Shown here: positions 32,301 through 42,743 of the stretch, one piece after another | How the letters are laid out: each line of letters starts with the position of its first letter | Numbering within the stretch: the stretch's first letter is position 1 | NCBI GenBank assembly: GCA_963930775.1 | Contig: OZ005699.1 | Span: 4,175,501 to 4,239,500 of the forward strand | Direction: 5' to 3' | DNA: 64,000 bases | Source: Cliona cf. orientalis | Taxonomy: Eukaryota > Porifera > Demospongiae > Clionaida > Clionaidae | Translations under genes and position numbers: made by a program | Notes under the pieces: generated by a model | The model's input: the letters and a program-made list of their open reading frames with translations, nothing else | What the model was told of the DNA's origin: nothing | The model's database searches: none

Positions 32301-35300
32301 TAGAGTCAATAGGTTTGATACGCATTGCAGCTGCACACAGAATAGTCTCCAGCTTCTCTCTTTGATTTTATATATTATTATGCTAACTAGCTTTTAAAAC
32401 ATTGGTCTTTACGGCTTTTCAATTGAAATGATTGCTGCTTCTCTTTCAGCATTTTTAGCTCACTGACTAGGACTAGTGGGCAAAGATATGTATTTTGCAT
32501 AAGCTGCATGTACATTTGTACATGTACTGTATGTGTACTGAGTGCAATGTATATAGCAGTGCTGTATTGCAAAACTTGAATTCAAGTAATCACACGGGCA
32601 AATTTTTGTAGTAGTAGCAGTTCAGTGGTTACAACTGGTAATGTAGGCCTTAACCCTAAATCCGTTATTGCTGTATTTTGTCATAGCTGGTCATTCATTG
32701 TATTTAATATTGCAGGATCTGGTAAAAGTCCCTCTATGCCATATGGTGGATATGCTGTTAGTGGAGCAACTGGCATGGGTGGTGGTGATCAAGGCAGATA
32801 CTCCAGCCAGGGAAACTCATCAAGACAGCCACCGCAGCAGCAGAGAGGAAGGGGGAGGGGCTTTATCTCTTCATCCTCTCCTGGATATTCTGACACTGCA
32901 GTTCAGGGAAACCGTGGACAAGGGTCTAGTGTTGCGATTAGAAGGGGTGGAGTCAACACAAGGGGGAGAGGGAGAGGACAGCGTGGAAGAGGAAGGGGCT
33001 CTAATTCTTTTTTCAGTGGCCATTCTGACAACTATTCAGAGTACAAGGACTTTGGAACTGAACCTCACCACACATATTCCAACAATACAGTTTCAATGGG
33101 ACGAGGTGGTAGGCAGTTTTCTGGACATGGTCGTGGGGCATTTAGCACTGGATATAACACAGGAGCAAGGAGTCATCATCAGCCAAACAGGCCATGGTCA
33201 TCTTCCACAGGTCCCTCTCACATGCCAGGAGTCAGTCAACCACCTGTTTCTCCTCTAACATCAAATGCTGATCCGCCACACCTTCCCTTCCAGCTGTCTC
33301 AAAGGCAAAGCCCAGCCCCTCTATTTGGGGCTCCACCCATCACTCCACCTGTGGTTCCTCCTCCTCTGCCTCCTCCTAGTGCTCCACCCATCTCTTCCCC
33401 TCTCCATCTTGTTCCCCACTCACCTTTGCAGAGGTTTCCGTCGTATCCACCGAGTCAGAGCTCTCCCACTTCTCCCTGGGCCCCTCCCACTCAACCACTG
33501 CCACCACAGCAGCAACACCATGGCCATGGTCTTGATGGGGAGCAGTTTAGTAGCCACCCCTACCACCAGCCGCCTTCTTACCAGCAGAGACAACCTGTGC
33601 AGTATGGCCATCAACAGCAACAGTTGCATGGAGGAAGTGGTAGTGGCGAAGATTACTCCATTGCTGGAGTTAGTGCAGGACAAGCACAGAGCTCTGGAAC
33701 TCCGGGACAAGCGTCTGATGTCATTAAAACCTTGGTAAGCAATGGACATTCATAAAGTTTAATGTTTGAACAGCTACTCTCAGGGAGGCATGTAATGAAC
33801 AATATGCTCGGACAAAAATGCAGTATCATCCCCGTAATACATTTTACGTACAGCTTTTGATGGCTAGAGTCTGTCAGTAGCTAGCAGCCAGTATTATGCA
33901 TTACTTGACAATCTTTACCAACACAATTACTATTTATAACGTATTGATGTGAGCACTCACTGAGGCAAATATTTACGCATATTCTATGTTGGGTGTAGTG
34001 TATTTGTACCATTGAGAAATAATATCGTATCAGAGATCAATAGTTATTAACTCTGTCCATATTGGTGTAGGAGGGAACTATAATAGAGAGTGAGGAAGAT
34101 GCGGAGCGAGCCCTGCGCCTCTCCAGTGCACTCACTCAGAAGTTGCTGGCTTACAGGTTTAAGACAGTATCCTCTGTAAGTTGAAATCACTAATTTATTT
34201 AACTCATGCACACCTATGATGCTGATGATTCAGATCACTAAATTTAAAATCTTGCTGATGCCAAATGATTTATGCTTGCCAAAATTATCAGTCCTATACA
34301 ATACTGTATACAGTAGAATCCCACAATAAGCCCCACCCCCCAGCATATAAGCCCCCTGCACTTTTAGCTCAAAATTTTTGCATGGTGGGTAGTTTTATCT
34401 TGCATATAAGTGCCCCTCTCTGACTGTAAGTGTAGATACCATAATATTATGGCAGGAAACTGGCAAGGTTTTTGATTTGGCAAATTCAGTATAGATCACC
34501 TTAAAACTTGCCAATTTGTGACCGTCCACAAGAAAACCATGCATAATGTGCTGGATATCAATCTGAGATACAGGCCAAAATAGTTACCTATAGTGATAAC
34601 TATTGATTTTCACTTTTTGGTATAGATCGATAGAGTAATTATTCCTCTACACAAAAATCTGCTTCATAGCTTCTAGAACGCTATACTTACCGAGTTATGG
34701 CTCGAAGAAGTCGGCCGTGTAGCTAACATTGACCATCGATGATATGGAGCCGTTGCCATAGTTGCAGGTAGGCAAGCATGGCAGCTGCACACAAAAAAGT
34801 CTCCAGCCACTTCTTTCTTCGATTCTGTGTACTAACGGTCTTTAGAAACGCTTGTCTTCCTATTCTTTTCCATCGAAACATTGGCTGCTGCTGTTGTTCG
34901 AGCGTTTTGGCAGCCAGCTAGCTCATTGACTTGGTGAGTGGCACCCATAAACGGCGAGTATACGGACTTCCGCATGCAACGTACGGAGCAATATTCATTG
35001 CAGTTTTTTGCAAAACTTTAGTACGGGCGATCCAGGTATATTTTTGCTCATATCTCCATGACTACACGGGCTAGAGACTTCAAATTTGCTGGAGCAATAG
35101 TTCAAAGGTTGTAGTTGGTAATGGTGGCCTTAACTCAAAAATTTTTTTCAGTGCATTATGCATGGTTTTCTCGTGGACGGTCACATTTAACTTGATGCAC
35201 ACGCAGTGAGCATTCAGATCACCAAAATTTAATACCAATTGAGAGCCATTTTGCCAAATCTAATGCTTGCCAAAGTGAACCGCTATACAGTATTAGAGTC

Positions 35301-35651
35301 AATGTATCAATAAAAAGCTACAGCTAGCGCTCAGGATCCTCAAGGGTTCGGTAGCTCAACCATTGTAGTTTTGATCACTTGTCCCGTTTATATTGGTTTG
35401 AAGCAGATCACCATCAGTCATGATAAAAATGAATGATGACTAGGCAGTTTGTCTTGGGCATGTGATGCTTTCGTACAATCATGTACTTCCCATATGGCAT
35501 TTGTTGGTCACAGGATTCTGCAGTATAGTATTGTGATCCTTTCATTGATGTATATCTTCATAAGTTATTTTTGTTCTGCCCTCAGAATAACCCAATAATG
35601 TCACTTCTGAATACGCTTCAAGCTAGTGGGCTGCAGCCCCCGCCTCCATGA
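17304..35651 (+). CDS. Triple U1/JAZ-type zinc-finger, RG-rich putative RNA-binding protein
   Basis: Eleven exons: 17304..18011, 18437..18574, 19486..19578, 19943..20011, 20077..20104, 20519..20653, 30171..30307, 31801..31969, 32716..33734, 34071..34175 and 35586..35651. All are GT/AG and in phase, giving about 888 residues. The N-terminus has an RG-rich patch (RSRGFRGRGRRGYYQGR), then ~200 polar residues. Finger 1 is C271-x2-C-x12-H-x5-H, finger 2 C312-x2-C-x12-H-x5-H, finger 3 C410-x2-C-x11-H-x5-H. This spacing is typical of U1/matrin/JAZ-type fingers, which often bind double-stranded RNA. Fingers 1 and 2 are each split by an intron. Exon 9 (340 residues) is low-complexity: RGRGRG boxes, then Pro/Gln/Ser-rich. 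The short end reads LQASGLQPPPP. I do not recognise a named orthologue; a nuclear RNA-binding role is inferred from composition. Transcript structure across the 9.5 kb intron 6 needs RNA evidence. Confidence 0.78.
18141..18360 (+). repeat. Interspersed repeat, TACCATAATA..GCTATACAGT family, uninterrupted copy
   Basis: Starts TACCATAATA and ends CAGCTATACAGT. Internal landmarks (CCAATT, TTCAGAT, GCCATTTTACCAAAT) recur in the same order at 34437..35291, where the copy is split by another element. It lies in intron 1 of the zinc-finger gene. Confidence 0.6.
21646..22069. mobile_element. TIR element (MITE), TACCGTATTTATT termini
   Basis: The left end TACCGTATTTATTTGAATAG and right end CTATTCGAATAAATACGGTA are inverted copies, giving a 424 bp element. 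The interior has repeated GCGGCTACTATTCGAGG-like units near both ends (e.g. 21957..22050). No transposase remains, so it is non-autonomous. The outermost TA may be a target duplication. Confidence 0.8.
22198..22575. repeat. Long inverted repeat with 85-bp arms
   Basis: Arms 22198..22282 and 22491..22575 are reverse complements with about one mismatch; the spacer is 208 bp. The arm core GAAGTAGGGATGG also occurs at 2111 and, partly, at 23531, pointing to a family. Confidence 0.85.
23915..24109 (-). CDS. Small ORF of unknown status (64 codons)
   Basis: A minus-strand frame starts MATNSELTSEAGLVDLLGRE in a plausible context (AATGG) and ends at a stop. The composition is acidic and not obviously low-complexity. 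It sits just beside the 24141 tandem-repeat/hairpin block inside the big intron, so it may be a relic exon of a mobile element rather than a host gene. No domain recognised. Confidence 0.2.
   Translation of the reverse strand: MATNSELTSEAGLVDLLGRERYDDYFNEAVGGDSTMGVGDISANVDIFDNACAMRYLANSTVVA
24141..24278. repeat. Two-unit tandem repeat, 69-bp period
   Basis: The unit starts GGATCCAGTGCCATGG at 24141 and again at 24210, with about one mismatch between units. Each unit contains a GC-rich palindrome-like stretch (GTGCGCGCGGCGC). It abuts the hairpin at 24270..24412. Confidence 0.85.
24270..24412. repeat. Long hairpin ending GGTTAG..CTAACC
   Basis: The left arm runs from GGTTAGGCACTTCAGCC through GGGATCTACGGG and AGAATTCTTCAGACGC. 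The right arm is its near reverse complement, ending GGCTTCAGCGTCTAACC. The loop holds CCCTCGGGCTATCGCCCTCGGG, itself a small hairpin. Confidence 0.8.
24665..24750 (-). repeat. tRNA-like fragment, possible tRNA-derived SINE
   Basis: On the minus strand, 24674..24692 reads CTGGGTTCGATTCCCAG, a complete T-arm (stem CTGGG/CCCAG) with a Pol III B-box GGTTCGATTCC. No matching acceptor stem or cloverleaf could be drawn upstream, so it is not a functional tRNA gene. A tRNA-derived SINE remnant is the simplest reading. Confidence 0.4.
24878..25324. mobile_element. TIR element (MITE), TACCGTAGTGCTAGAAAT termini
   Basis: Left end TACCGTAGTGCTAGAAAT; right end ATTTCTAGCACTACGGTA is its exact inverse, giving 447 bp. 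It interrupts an older coding-like repeat that resumes at 25325. No transposase. Confidence 0.85.
25430..25780 (-). mobile_element. Coding-like repeat fragment containing EGAITAVS
   Basis: One minus-strand frame reads STESRAIVEGAITAVSPNKD and continues to HAVIRVVGFDRAKQDQ before a possible donor GTAACTC. A neighbouring frame holds LEDNLDLSTDIHV. The same EGAITAVS block occurs on the plus strand at about 5640..5675. The pattern (strand, sheet-like alternation) could be an OB-fold of a mobile-element protein, but the family is not recognised with certainty. Confidence 0.35.
26255..28661 (-). mobile_element. Decayed P-element/THAP9-like transposase relic
   Basis: Several minus-strand fragments in N-to-C order resemble P-element-like transposases. 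About 27760..27640 has MRWHPLVIRFALNLFYSSRV, the conserved block before the RNase H-like core. 27425..27015 has VVAVTADGASHNRHFF and YLFYDFPHLIKTARN. 26400..26290 has CQDPIERYFSKQRHRGG and NENPTVEQF, the conserved C-terminal motif. The fragments lie in different frames with stops between them, so the element is inactive. I could not find terminal repeats, and a THAP DNA-binding domain was not seen at the 5' side. Confidence 0.8.
29527..29783. mobile_element. Short TIR element, CAGGGTTTCATC termini
   Basis: The ends CAGGGTTTCATCTA and GGATGAAACCCTG are inverted. The flanks CCAGT and CTAGT match at four of five positions, consistent with a 5-bp target duplication. The interior has GGGGGGAGCTTCCCCCC. 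Non-autonomous. Confidence 0.65.
30431..30844. mobile_element. TIR element (MITE), TACCGTAAACTCTGG termini, with small ORF
   Basis: The left end TACCGTAAACTCTGGTTATT and the right end AACCAGAGTATATGGTA are imperfect inverted copies; the element is 414 bp and lies in intron 7 of the zinc-finger gene. It carries a 46-codon ORF (30533..30672, plus), starting MNPDLDLNNWLESVW, which looks protein-like rather than random and could be a remnant of the parental element's protein. Confidence 0.7.
34437..35291 (+). repeat. TACCATAATA..GCTATACAGT repeat split by a nested element
   Basis: The left half (34437..34516) and right half (35186..35291) align in order with the intact copy at 18141..18360. The 669 bp between them is a separate TIR element. 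It lies in intron 10 of the zinc-finger gene. Confidence 0.6.
34517..35185. mobile_element. TIR element, TGTGACCGTCCAC termini, nested
   Basis: Left end TGTGACCGTCCACAAGAAAA continues to CCATGCATAATG; the right end is its near-exact inverse ending GTGGACGGTCACA. The element is 669 bp, has no coding frame of note, and sits inside an older repeat. Confidence 0.8.
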
Positions 35652-35858
35652 AGACTGGGGAAAGAAAGAACATTGACTTTTCTACTGTGAATATTATATA
35701 CATGACATGATTAGCAATTTTTGCTGTACTGTTTTATATTGACGATCACTTCCTATTCTTTAATTTGTGGTATGATTCTGCGCATGTGCAACAGCTGAGG
35801 GAGCACGTTGTATTTTAATAGGCATTGATCAAGGAGAAACGCGCATAATTTGGCAGCT

Positions 35859-38800
35859 ATGGGCTTCGGTGACTTGAACACAAGCGCTGGTCTGAGTGCA
35901 CTAAACGACTATTTGGCTGATAAGAGTTATATCGAAGGGTAATATTAATTTTTTTCGTTGAAATTTACTAGTGTATACGTATTGTGAACCAACCCCTTTA
36001 TCCCAGACGTACATATACCAGTGTGTATGTGAGTGAGTGATCGTCAGTGGGGCCATTGTTTATTGAACAAAAGAAGGCTGGGGCAGAACAGATCCAGGTG
36101 AAGATTTAGTATTAAATTCACAGCATCCCGGACAATCTCGTCCCCAGACCCCATGCAACCTCAAGGAGGGAAAAGGGTCTGGTGAATTTGCTTGGGCCAG
36201 GGAAAGGAATTTGAGCACTCCAATGAAATAATCTCATTTGCAGCTTTAGCGTAGTCATGTGACTCGCCAACCGCAGGAATGCAAAGCGCCATTGCCTGCT
36301 GTATAAATTTGAATCATTGGCCTGTGTGCAGCCATAGATTATATATTCCCTACATGTATATATAATCTATGGTGCAGCTGCGAGCATGACCAATCAGATC
36401 CAAGATTTGTGCAGTGTTGGCGAATGCCCGCCGAGCCGACCAAACCAAGGAAACAATCCAAATTCATCAGACCCCTTCCCCCCTTTTGGGGTGGGGTCTG
36501 GGCATGAGACTACCCAGACAAGTACCTATTCTCCAGTAAGCACCCAGGCTATAGTGCATATATATATCCTTACTGCCATGTATGCAAGCAAAATCTGTAT
36601 ACCAAAGAGCACCGGACATGTTTCATCAATGTACAGATCTACCTATATATGAGATTTTAGTTGTGTATCCATTCATTACAAAATCAGCGGAAGTTATTTG
36701 ATCCTGCGACACAAGTGGCTATAATATCTCTGGCTGTCAAGCTTAAACAAGGCAATCTCTGTGAGTGCCAGCCTTGGCACTAGCTACAGGCATGAACACT
36801 AGCTGCTTGGACAGACCGTACAAAACCAAGCAACAAAGGGGCACTTACATTGTAATGTACATTCAGTGGCCTGCATCTGAAAAGCAAAAAATGTAAATTT
36901 GTATGGGAACTCAAGTGTACATGTACAGTATGTATGTCTTAGGGACAGTCCCGTTGAATAGAGGCGAGAGCTCATAGAGGCTAAAGCCCTACTACTGGTC
37001 GTAGGCAGTACATATATACATGTATGAGCGTATATGCATCCAGCAGTAGGTCTAGAATATACATGTGCATGCCACAATATTACTTGAATATGTGGCCGAT
37101 ACAGTGTATATACAAATTGGGTTATAGTTTCCTCTCAACATAGGGACCGAATGTTTTAGCTCACCTTTGCTGTAATAGTATACTCTGGTAATACTAGTAC
37201 TCGTTCGTCTTTATGATTCCCAGGTATGTGCCATCTCAAGGTGATGTGGCTGTGTTCGAAGCCCTGAGTGGAGCTCCTGGTGCCAATTTTGTCAACGCTC
37301 TCCGCTGGTACAACCAGATAAACTCTTACACATCAAATGAAAGACTGGCGTACGTCTCTCTCTCATCTTCCCTCCCTTTCCACAATAATTAGCACTTTCA
37401 TGGTCTTCCTACATATCCAGTTGGCCTGGTGTGCAGAAGCCCATAGACCAGTATGGTCCAGAGAGCAGTGCTCAACCACCTGCTGCCAAAGAAGCTGCTG
37501 ATGATGATGATGACTTTGATCTCTTTGGATCTGAAGTAAGCTATGCATCTATGTTGTATTGGAACCCCACCTTGTGGACACCACTGAGATGTGGTTATCT
37601 ACAATAATGCAGACACTGCTTGGTTTGGAGTGCATATCCATAGAGTTCATGGAGTTGTATCTACATGTACATGTATTGTATTAGCACCCTTGAAATGCCA
37701 CCACCTAGAAATTCCTTAAAGAGGACACTTGGCTTGGCCCTCCACCCGTACAAACTCACCCTCAAAGTAGACCCTTTGGAGATAGTGTTGTAGACTTGCT
37801 TGTTGAACGAACAGTAGGAAGAGCTAAAGGCTAGCTATAGCGCTACAAGTGTGCCAGAGGTGCAATTGTAGCCTCGAGTAGCTTCCATGTGCTTCACTTG
37901 TGAGGTCACAGGTCAAATTACACTATCAGTAGCTCACCACCAAACACATACATGAGTAACCCCTGATGTGAGCTAGGGCACCTCGATATTCGGGCCACTT
38001 GCACTGATTCACAAGGATGTCCAGATTAGAGGGGTTCCTCTGTATCATAGAAGAGAAGTGAGTATCAAACTTTTATGTGTGCTAATAACTAGAGGGCTTA
38101 CAGTGGCGTAGGCAGGGGGGTGCTCAGGGGGCTCAAGCACCCCCCTCTGCTCTTGGCCTAGTCATGCCTAGTTCACAGCCTCATCCAGCACCTCCTTAAC
38201 TACTCCAGAACCATTATCTGCATGTACTACAAAAAAGTTTAAGAGACAGTTAGAAACTTACCTTATCCCAAGATGTGGCTGAAAACCTTGAGCTAGCTCA
38301 CTAGCTACATTCTGAATGCCTTCTTTGTGACAATTTGAACTTCGACCGTGCCAATTAATGGGCGTGGCTTAAAATTTTGCACGTATAGTCCACCACCCCT
38401 TATCTAAAATCCTGGCTACGCTCCTGAGCTTAAGTACGTGTAAAGCAGTTAGCATTCGAGTGATCAGTGTACAATACTGTTATGATGTCTGAGCATGTAT
38501 GTTACATGTATGTGTGTGTTGTGTATGTGTAGGATGAAGATGAGTCTCAGGCAAAGGAAGAAGCACTCCAACGTTACGCAGAGAAAAAGTCAAAGAGTAA
38601 GGCTTGCAGTATACCAGGGTTTTTCTAGAAATTTTCCGAAAAGGGGGGAAATTGATTGAAAGGTACACTCTAGATCTCACAAATAATATGCATTGAGCAT
38701 CCTAGCGTGGTATTACTTATGGATGTTGGTAGATTCTATATGCATATGTATGCATGCAAACCAAGATGTAGAGTATAGTGGCTGGGAATCCGTTGACGGT

Positions 38801-41800
38801 GTTTTAAATTAATATTAGTGAATTGGCGATTTTACAATATCGGCCAATATTTTTCATTGCATTATTGAGCTATGGGGAAGCGCAATCTGCCAGTGCATTC
38901 CGATGGCAGATTTGCTGCTTGCTAAAGCTTCCCACTATAGTTTGCACTGCAAAGCGTGACAGAATATTCACTTGGATTAACGATTAGAAATGAGTGGGAA
39001 TGACCGATAATGTGGGATAAGATATGAGGGGGGGTGATAGTAAAAGTGCTCACATGCATGCACTAATCAAGTTTTATATCCCGTTTCTACGTTGTTGTTA
39101 AGTGCCATAATGCACTAACCGCAAAGTGCGCCTCAGGCAAGACAATTGCTAAAGATCAAAGAACTAGCTAATCCCTCGGTGACTCTTGAGCTTCGAGTAA
39201 GATGAGCTTGCCTTTTCTATATTTTCTAGTGCTCTATGGTAGCTATGTCCATGGGGTATAAAATAGTTATATCACGGTCACGCGGGATGCATGGCATTTA
39301 TTGCACTCAGCCCTCAGGCTGCTTTGCACCTCGATGTAATAAATGCCATACATCCCTCGTGCCCTGTTAGGTAATGTATGTGAGATAGGAATGAAGCAGT
39401 AATAACAACAAAACCGATTGCTTTACTGCTTCATGCGGGGTAATTGTACTGCATGCATAGAAAGGTTTCACCAATTTTGCCACCTGCTCTCATTGATGAA
39501 ATTTTTATCACACTTAATTTTTTTGTTAGGGGCTACAGTGGCCTTTACCGCATTGGCAAAAATATTTTCCACGAATTTTTCCTACAATACAAAGTGCATA
39601 ATTATAAAAGTCATGCATATTATAATAATTTTATGGTAATCAAGAATTTATTCTTTTTACGACAATTTTGCAGAACCAGCAGTCATTGCCAAGTCTAACA
39701 TCATCTTGGACGTCAAGCCTTGGGACGATGAAACCGGTCAGCAGCACTTATAGCTAACCGTATTATGCATGCTTATGGATGTAACTCAACATGCAATCAC
39801 CACAGTAACTATACATGATGTACATGTATATAACTTAGACTAGTGCATGTTTTTACTATTCCTTCATTGAATTCTTCAGATATGAAGGAAGTAGAAGCAA
39901 AAGTTCGTACCATTGAACATGATGGACTGCTCTGGGGAGCATGTAAGCACTCCTGATAGATAGCTCATGGTGTACATTTAAATATGTACCAGTATATCTG
40001 TATGACATTGTGCTTCCTCCATAATACACCAGAATTGCTCATCTGAAAACCAAAAGCTTTTCCTGGGGGAACATGCCTTCAGACCCCCCTAGAGCAAATA
40101 TCACACCCACTATACCACTATACCTGATCACTCAAATTTTATGGCTATGGTCCTATTGATGTCTTTCATCAGTAAATATGTGGGGCCTTCAACCTGAACA
40201 TTGAAGGGAGTACAGGGTTTACTTCAGGGGGCCAGGGAATGTTTTTGCCCCCCTTTTAAAGTGAATTTCCCTGTATATCAATAAAATCAATATGGGTTTG
40301 CCGCCCCCCCTTGAAGTTTGCTGCTATGTGTTTGCCCCCCTCTTGAGCAAAATCCTGAAAAAAGCCTGGAGTACACATGTATACATGTATGTCCCTTGCA
40401 TTATTATCGGGGGATTATCTTTGTTGGACGAAGTATCGTGAGCTAATCCTTATCATCTCTTTGCAGCGAAATTCGTCCCCCTTGCCTATGGCATCAAGAA
40501 ACTTCAGATCAGCTGTGTTGTTGAAGATGACAAGGTATGCAATATCATGTCATCTACAAGTAGATGTGGTCAGGTGCAGTGGGTAAACCATAGTACCTCA
40601 CATGTGGGATTAGTTGTCGACTGAGTATCCTAGTGCAAGCAGGCAGTGAGGCAGGTGGAGCAAGAGTCTTGATTTTTTGTACAGATATGTAAATAATTGT
40701 ATGTGAAGGGAAGACCCCACAGCTTAGAGTTGAATTGTTTCTAGCGAATCGTTCTCTCTCGTAGAGTGTAGGCATTGACCGTATATACCCTAGCCAGGAG
40801 TTTAGATGGTATTTTCCCTAACAGACTTGCATAACCTCCAACTTCACAGATTTGTCCGTAAAATACATATAAAGCTACAGAGCAGGGGCGGATCCAGCAG
40901 GGGGTCATGGGGGGCAGATGACCCCCCTCCCAGGACTGAATATCTTCTACCAGCTTGCTGTGCTTGGCTAAACAGCCAGCTTTACCACCCTCCCTTCAAC
41001 TAATGAACCTTGATCTGACACAAAATATAGCTAAAAACCTGTTTGTACGGTGAGAAAGTCGGGTTCCATTGACATCTCGGGCTGTTTGTCTCGTTCGCGG
41101 CAACGATGTGGGCGTGGTTTTCACGAAAATGGGCGTGGCCAAAAATTTCACGCGCGATTATTCAGTATATGACCCCCCAACTTGATGTCCTGGATCCACC
41201 CCTGCAGAGTTACAATTTTTCAACACCTTATATGGATATATAGTCGAGACCGTGATATTTCTCTGCTGAGTACAATTAGATGACCTAGTAAGTTCATTCT
41301 TTTAGCTCAAACTCTTGCCCAGTCTCGCCTATGATATCACTCTCCAACTCTCTTCAGGGGCGTAGCCAGGATTTATAGAAAGGGGGGGCTGAGTATAAGA
41401 AAGAAGTGCGCGCAAAGCGCGCAAAAAAAAAAATTCCGATTGACCACGCCCACTAATTATGTCACGTGATCATGGTTAATTGCTCGTTATATTACAGTAT
41501 ATGTACTGCAGTCGACCACGCCCATCGTTTGACCATTTGAACTCTTGTGTCTTGGAGTGGTAGCTGCCTCGCTTAGCAGCTATGTGTCTGAACGAGCTTA
41601 AAATAGTAAGTATAGAAACTTACCCTTAGTGTTCTATATCGTTTTAGTTACAAACTTTATATAGTTTGTCATGCAGCTTCAGCTTGTCAGGCCAAGCTAT
41701 TGTACATCCATAGACAGTGGGCCCAACCACTGAGCCCACTATGGGAAGACAAAGGGGGGGGCTCGAGCCCGCTGAGCCCTATGCTAGCTACACCCCTGCT

Positions 41801-42195
41801 CTTCATATCACACATAGTGGCATGCTTCAATGCAATAGAAATATGTTCGGTAATGGTCGTCAATATATCGGGACCTTGAGCTGTATCTGCATGGCAGCTT
41901 TTACTCATTTATTCATAAAAATACGGAATATTATACAGAAATATGTAGTTTAGGGTTGGAGGCTCTGGTCTTGGTAGGATAAAAAGGCATACAATGAGCT
42001 AATTTCCCATTGTCAGTGAGGTTATTGTACAGCGACGTTCTTACTAAGACTGGTAGTTTTACTAGCACTTTACAAGTTCATGTTGCATTGTGTGACTATT
42101 AATTTTAGGTTGGAATCGACTTCTTGGAGGAGTCCATCACTGCATTTGAGGATCTGGTGCAGTCAGTGGATGTTGCTGCATTCAATAAAGTCTAG
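35859..42195 (+). CDS. EEF1B2: Translation elongation factor eEF1B (1-beta)
   Basis: Eight exons: 35859..35938, 37224..37349, 37421..37535, 38533..38596, 39674..39736, 39880..39942, 40467..40534 and 42109..42195. All are GT/AG and in phase, giving 221 residues, close to the human 225. It is the guanine-nucleotide exchange subunit that recharges eEF1A with GTP in the cytosol. The N-terminal region ([19 protein letters not shown]) is the GST-like part that contacts eEF1G. The acidic linker [17 protein letters not shown] carries the conserved CK2-type serine. The C-terminal exchange domain includes [37 protein letters not shown] and the conserved end [12 protein letters not shown]. It starts only 208 bp after the stop of the zinc-finger gene. 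Introns 1, 3 and 7 hold miniature elements. Confidence 0.97.
36133..36522. repeat. Inverted-repeat element, CTCGTCCCCAGACCCC ends
   Basis: The left part has CTCGTCCCCAGACCCC, and the right part GGGGTCTGGGCATGAGACT, its near inverse. Internal GGGTCTGG and CAGACCCCTTCC blocks give a second nested inversion. It lies in intron 1 of eEF1B and is related in its ends to 48482..48818. Confidence 0.5.
38101..38427. mobile_element. CAG-terminal TIR element with 5-bp target duplication (GCTTA)
   Basis: Left end CAGTGGCGTAGGCAGG, right end CCTGGCTACGCTCCTG. Flanked on both sides by GCTTA (38096..38100 and 38428..38432). The interior starts with a GGGGGTGCT palindrome. It lies in intron 3 of eEF1B and belongs with 40883..41204 and 41355..41798. 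Confidence 0.7.
39278..39445. repeat. Hairpin plus end of the CCGATTGCTTTACCCC repeat
   Basis: GGGATGCATGGCATTTATT and its inverse AATAAATGCCATACATCCC form a stem at 39287..39355. This is followed at 39413 by ACCGATTGCTTTACTGC and CATGCGGGGTAAT, a diverged terminal piece of the repeat family seen at 13685. It lies in an eEF1B intron. Confidence 0.5.
40883..41204. mobile_element. CAGGGGCG TIR element with 5-bp target duplication (CAGAG)
   Basis: Left end CAGGGGCGGATCCAG, right end CTGGATCCACCCCTG (inverse with one gap or mismatch). CAGAG flanks it at 40878..40882 and 41205..41209. The element is 322 bp, non-autonomous, in intron 7 of eEF1B. Confidence 0.85.
41355..41798. mobile_element. CAGGGGCG TIR element with 5-bp target duplication (CTCTT)
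   Basis: Left end CAGGGGCGTAGCCAGGAT, right end GCTAGCTACACCCCTG. CTCTT flanks it at 41350..41354 and 41799..41803. The element is 444 bp, in the same intron as the 40883 copy. Confidence 0.85.
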
Positions 42196-42743
42196 TGATG
42201 GACATTAGTTTGTACTGGAATGTAGTCATTAGTGTGATATACATGTAAAACTATTCCTTAGGATAAATGAGTATCATAACGTTATTATGTGATTTCTAGG
42301 CGGGCATATCCATATCTACTGTTTGGATGAGCATGACAGAATGATTGTCAGGATGCCATAGGTATAGTTTGATAAGAGTGGCAATATACTTGCACCATAA
42401 CTACTCGCACTGAAGGTTACTGTACCAACTATCAATATAATATTTATAATATTATACCCTGTACAGGCAATGGTGGGTGGGACTAACCAGATTTGACTTT
42501 CTAAAACTGAATGCCCAGCCACCAGGGCAATATTTTTCTGTCAAAGTGCTAGTGTAAAGACAGCCATGCTTTCTTCATTTTTCACCTGGATAGGGATCTT
42601 AATGAGTGCTATACGTGGTCAATCTTAGCCTGGGGACGAGGCTAGGTCAATCTGTGCAACAACAAAAATTGATCGTGCACCACCCCAACAATTCATCTTG
42701 CTTTAGAAGGTGGAGTTTGGGGGTGGCGTAACTCGATCTCCAC
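42196..42743. other. Spacer between eEF1B and the FASTK/RAP gene
   Basis: No exon recognised. It contains one half-copy of the foldback family (AGCCTGGGGACGAGGCTA at 42627..42644). The promoter of the downstream gene should lie here but no TATA motif stands out. Confidence 0.4.

Noticed and set aside
32668-33749. Other-frame ORFs of 196, 157 and 109 codons over the RG-rich exon
   Set aside because: They are shadows of exon 9 of the zinc-finger gene, whose frame joins in phase at both ends and encodes RG boxes.
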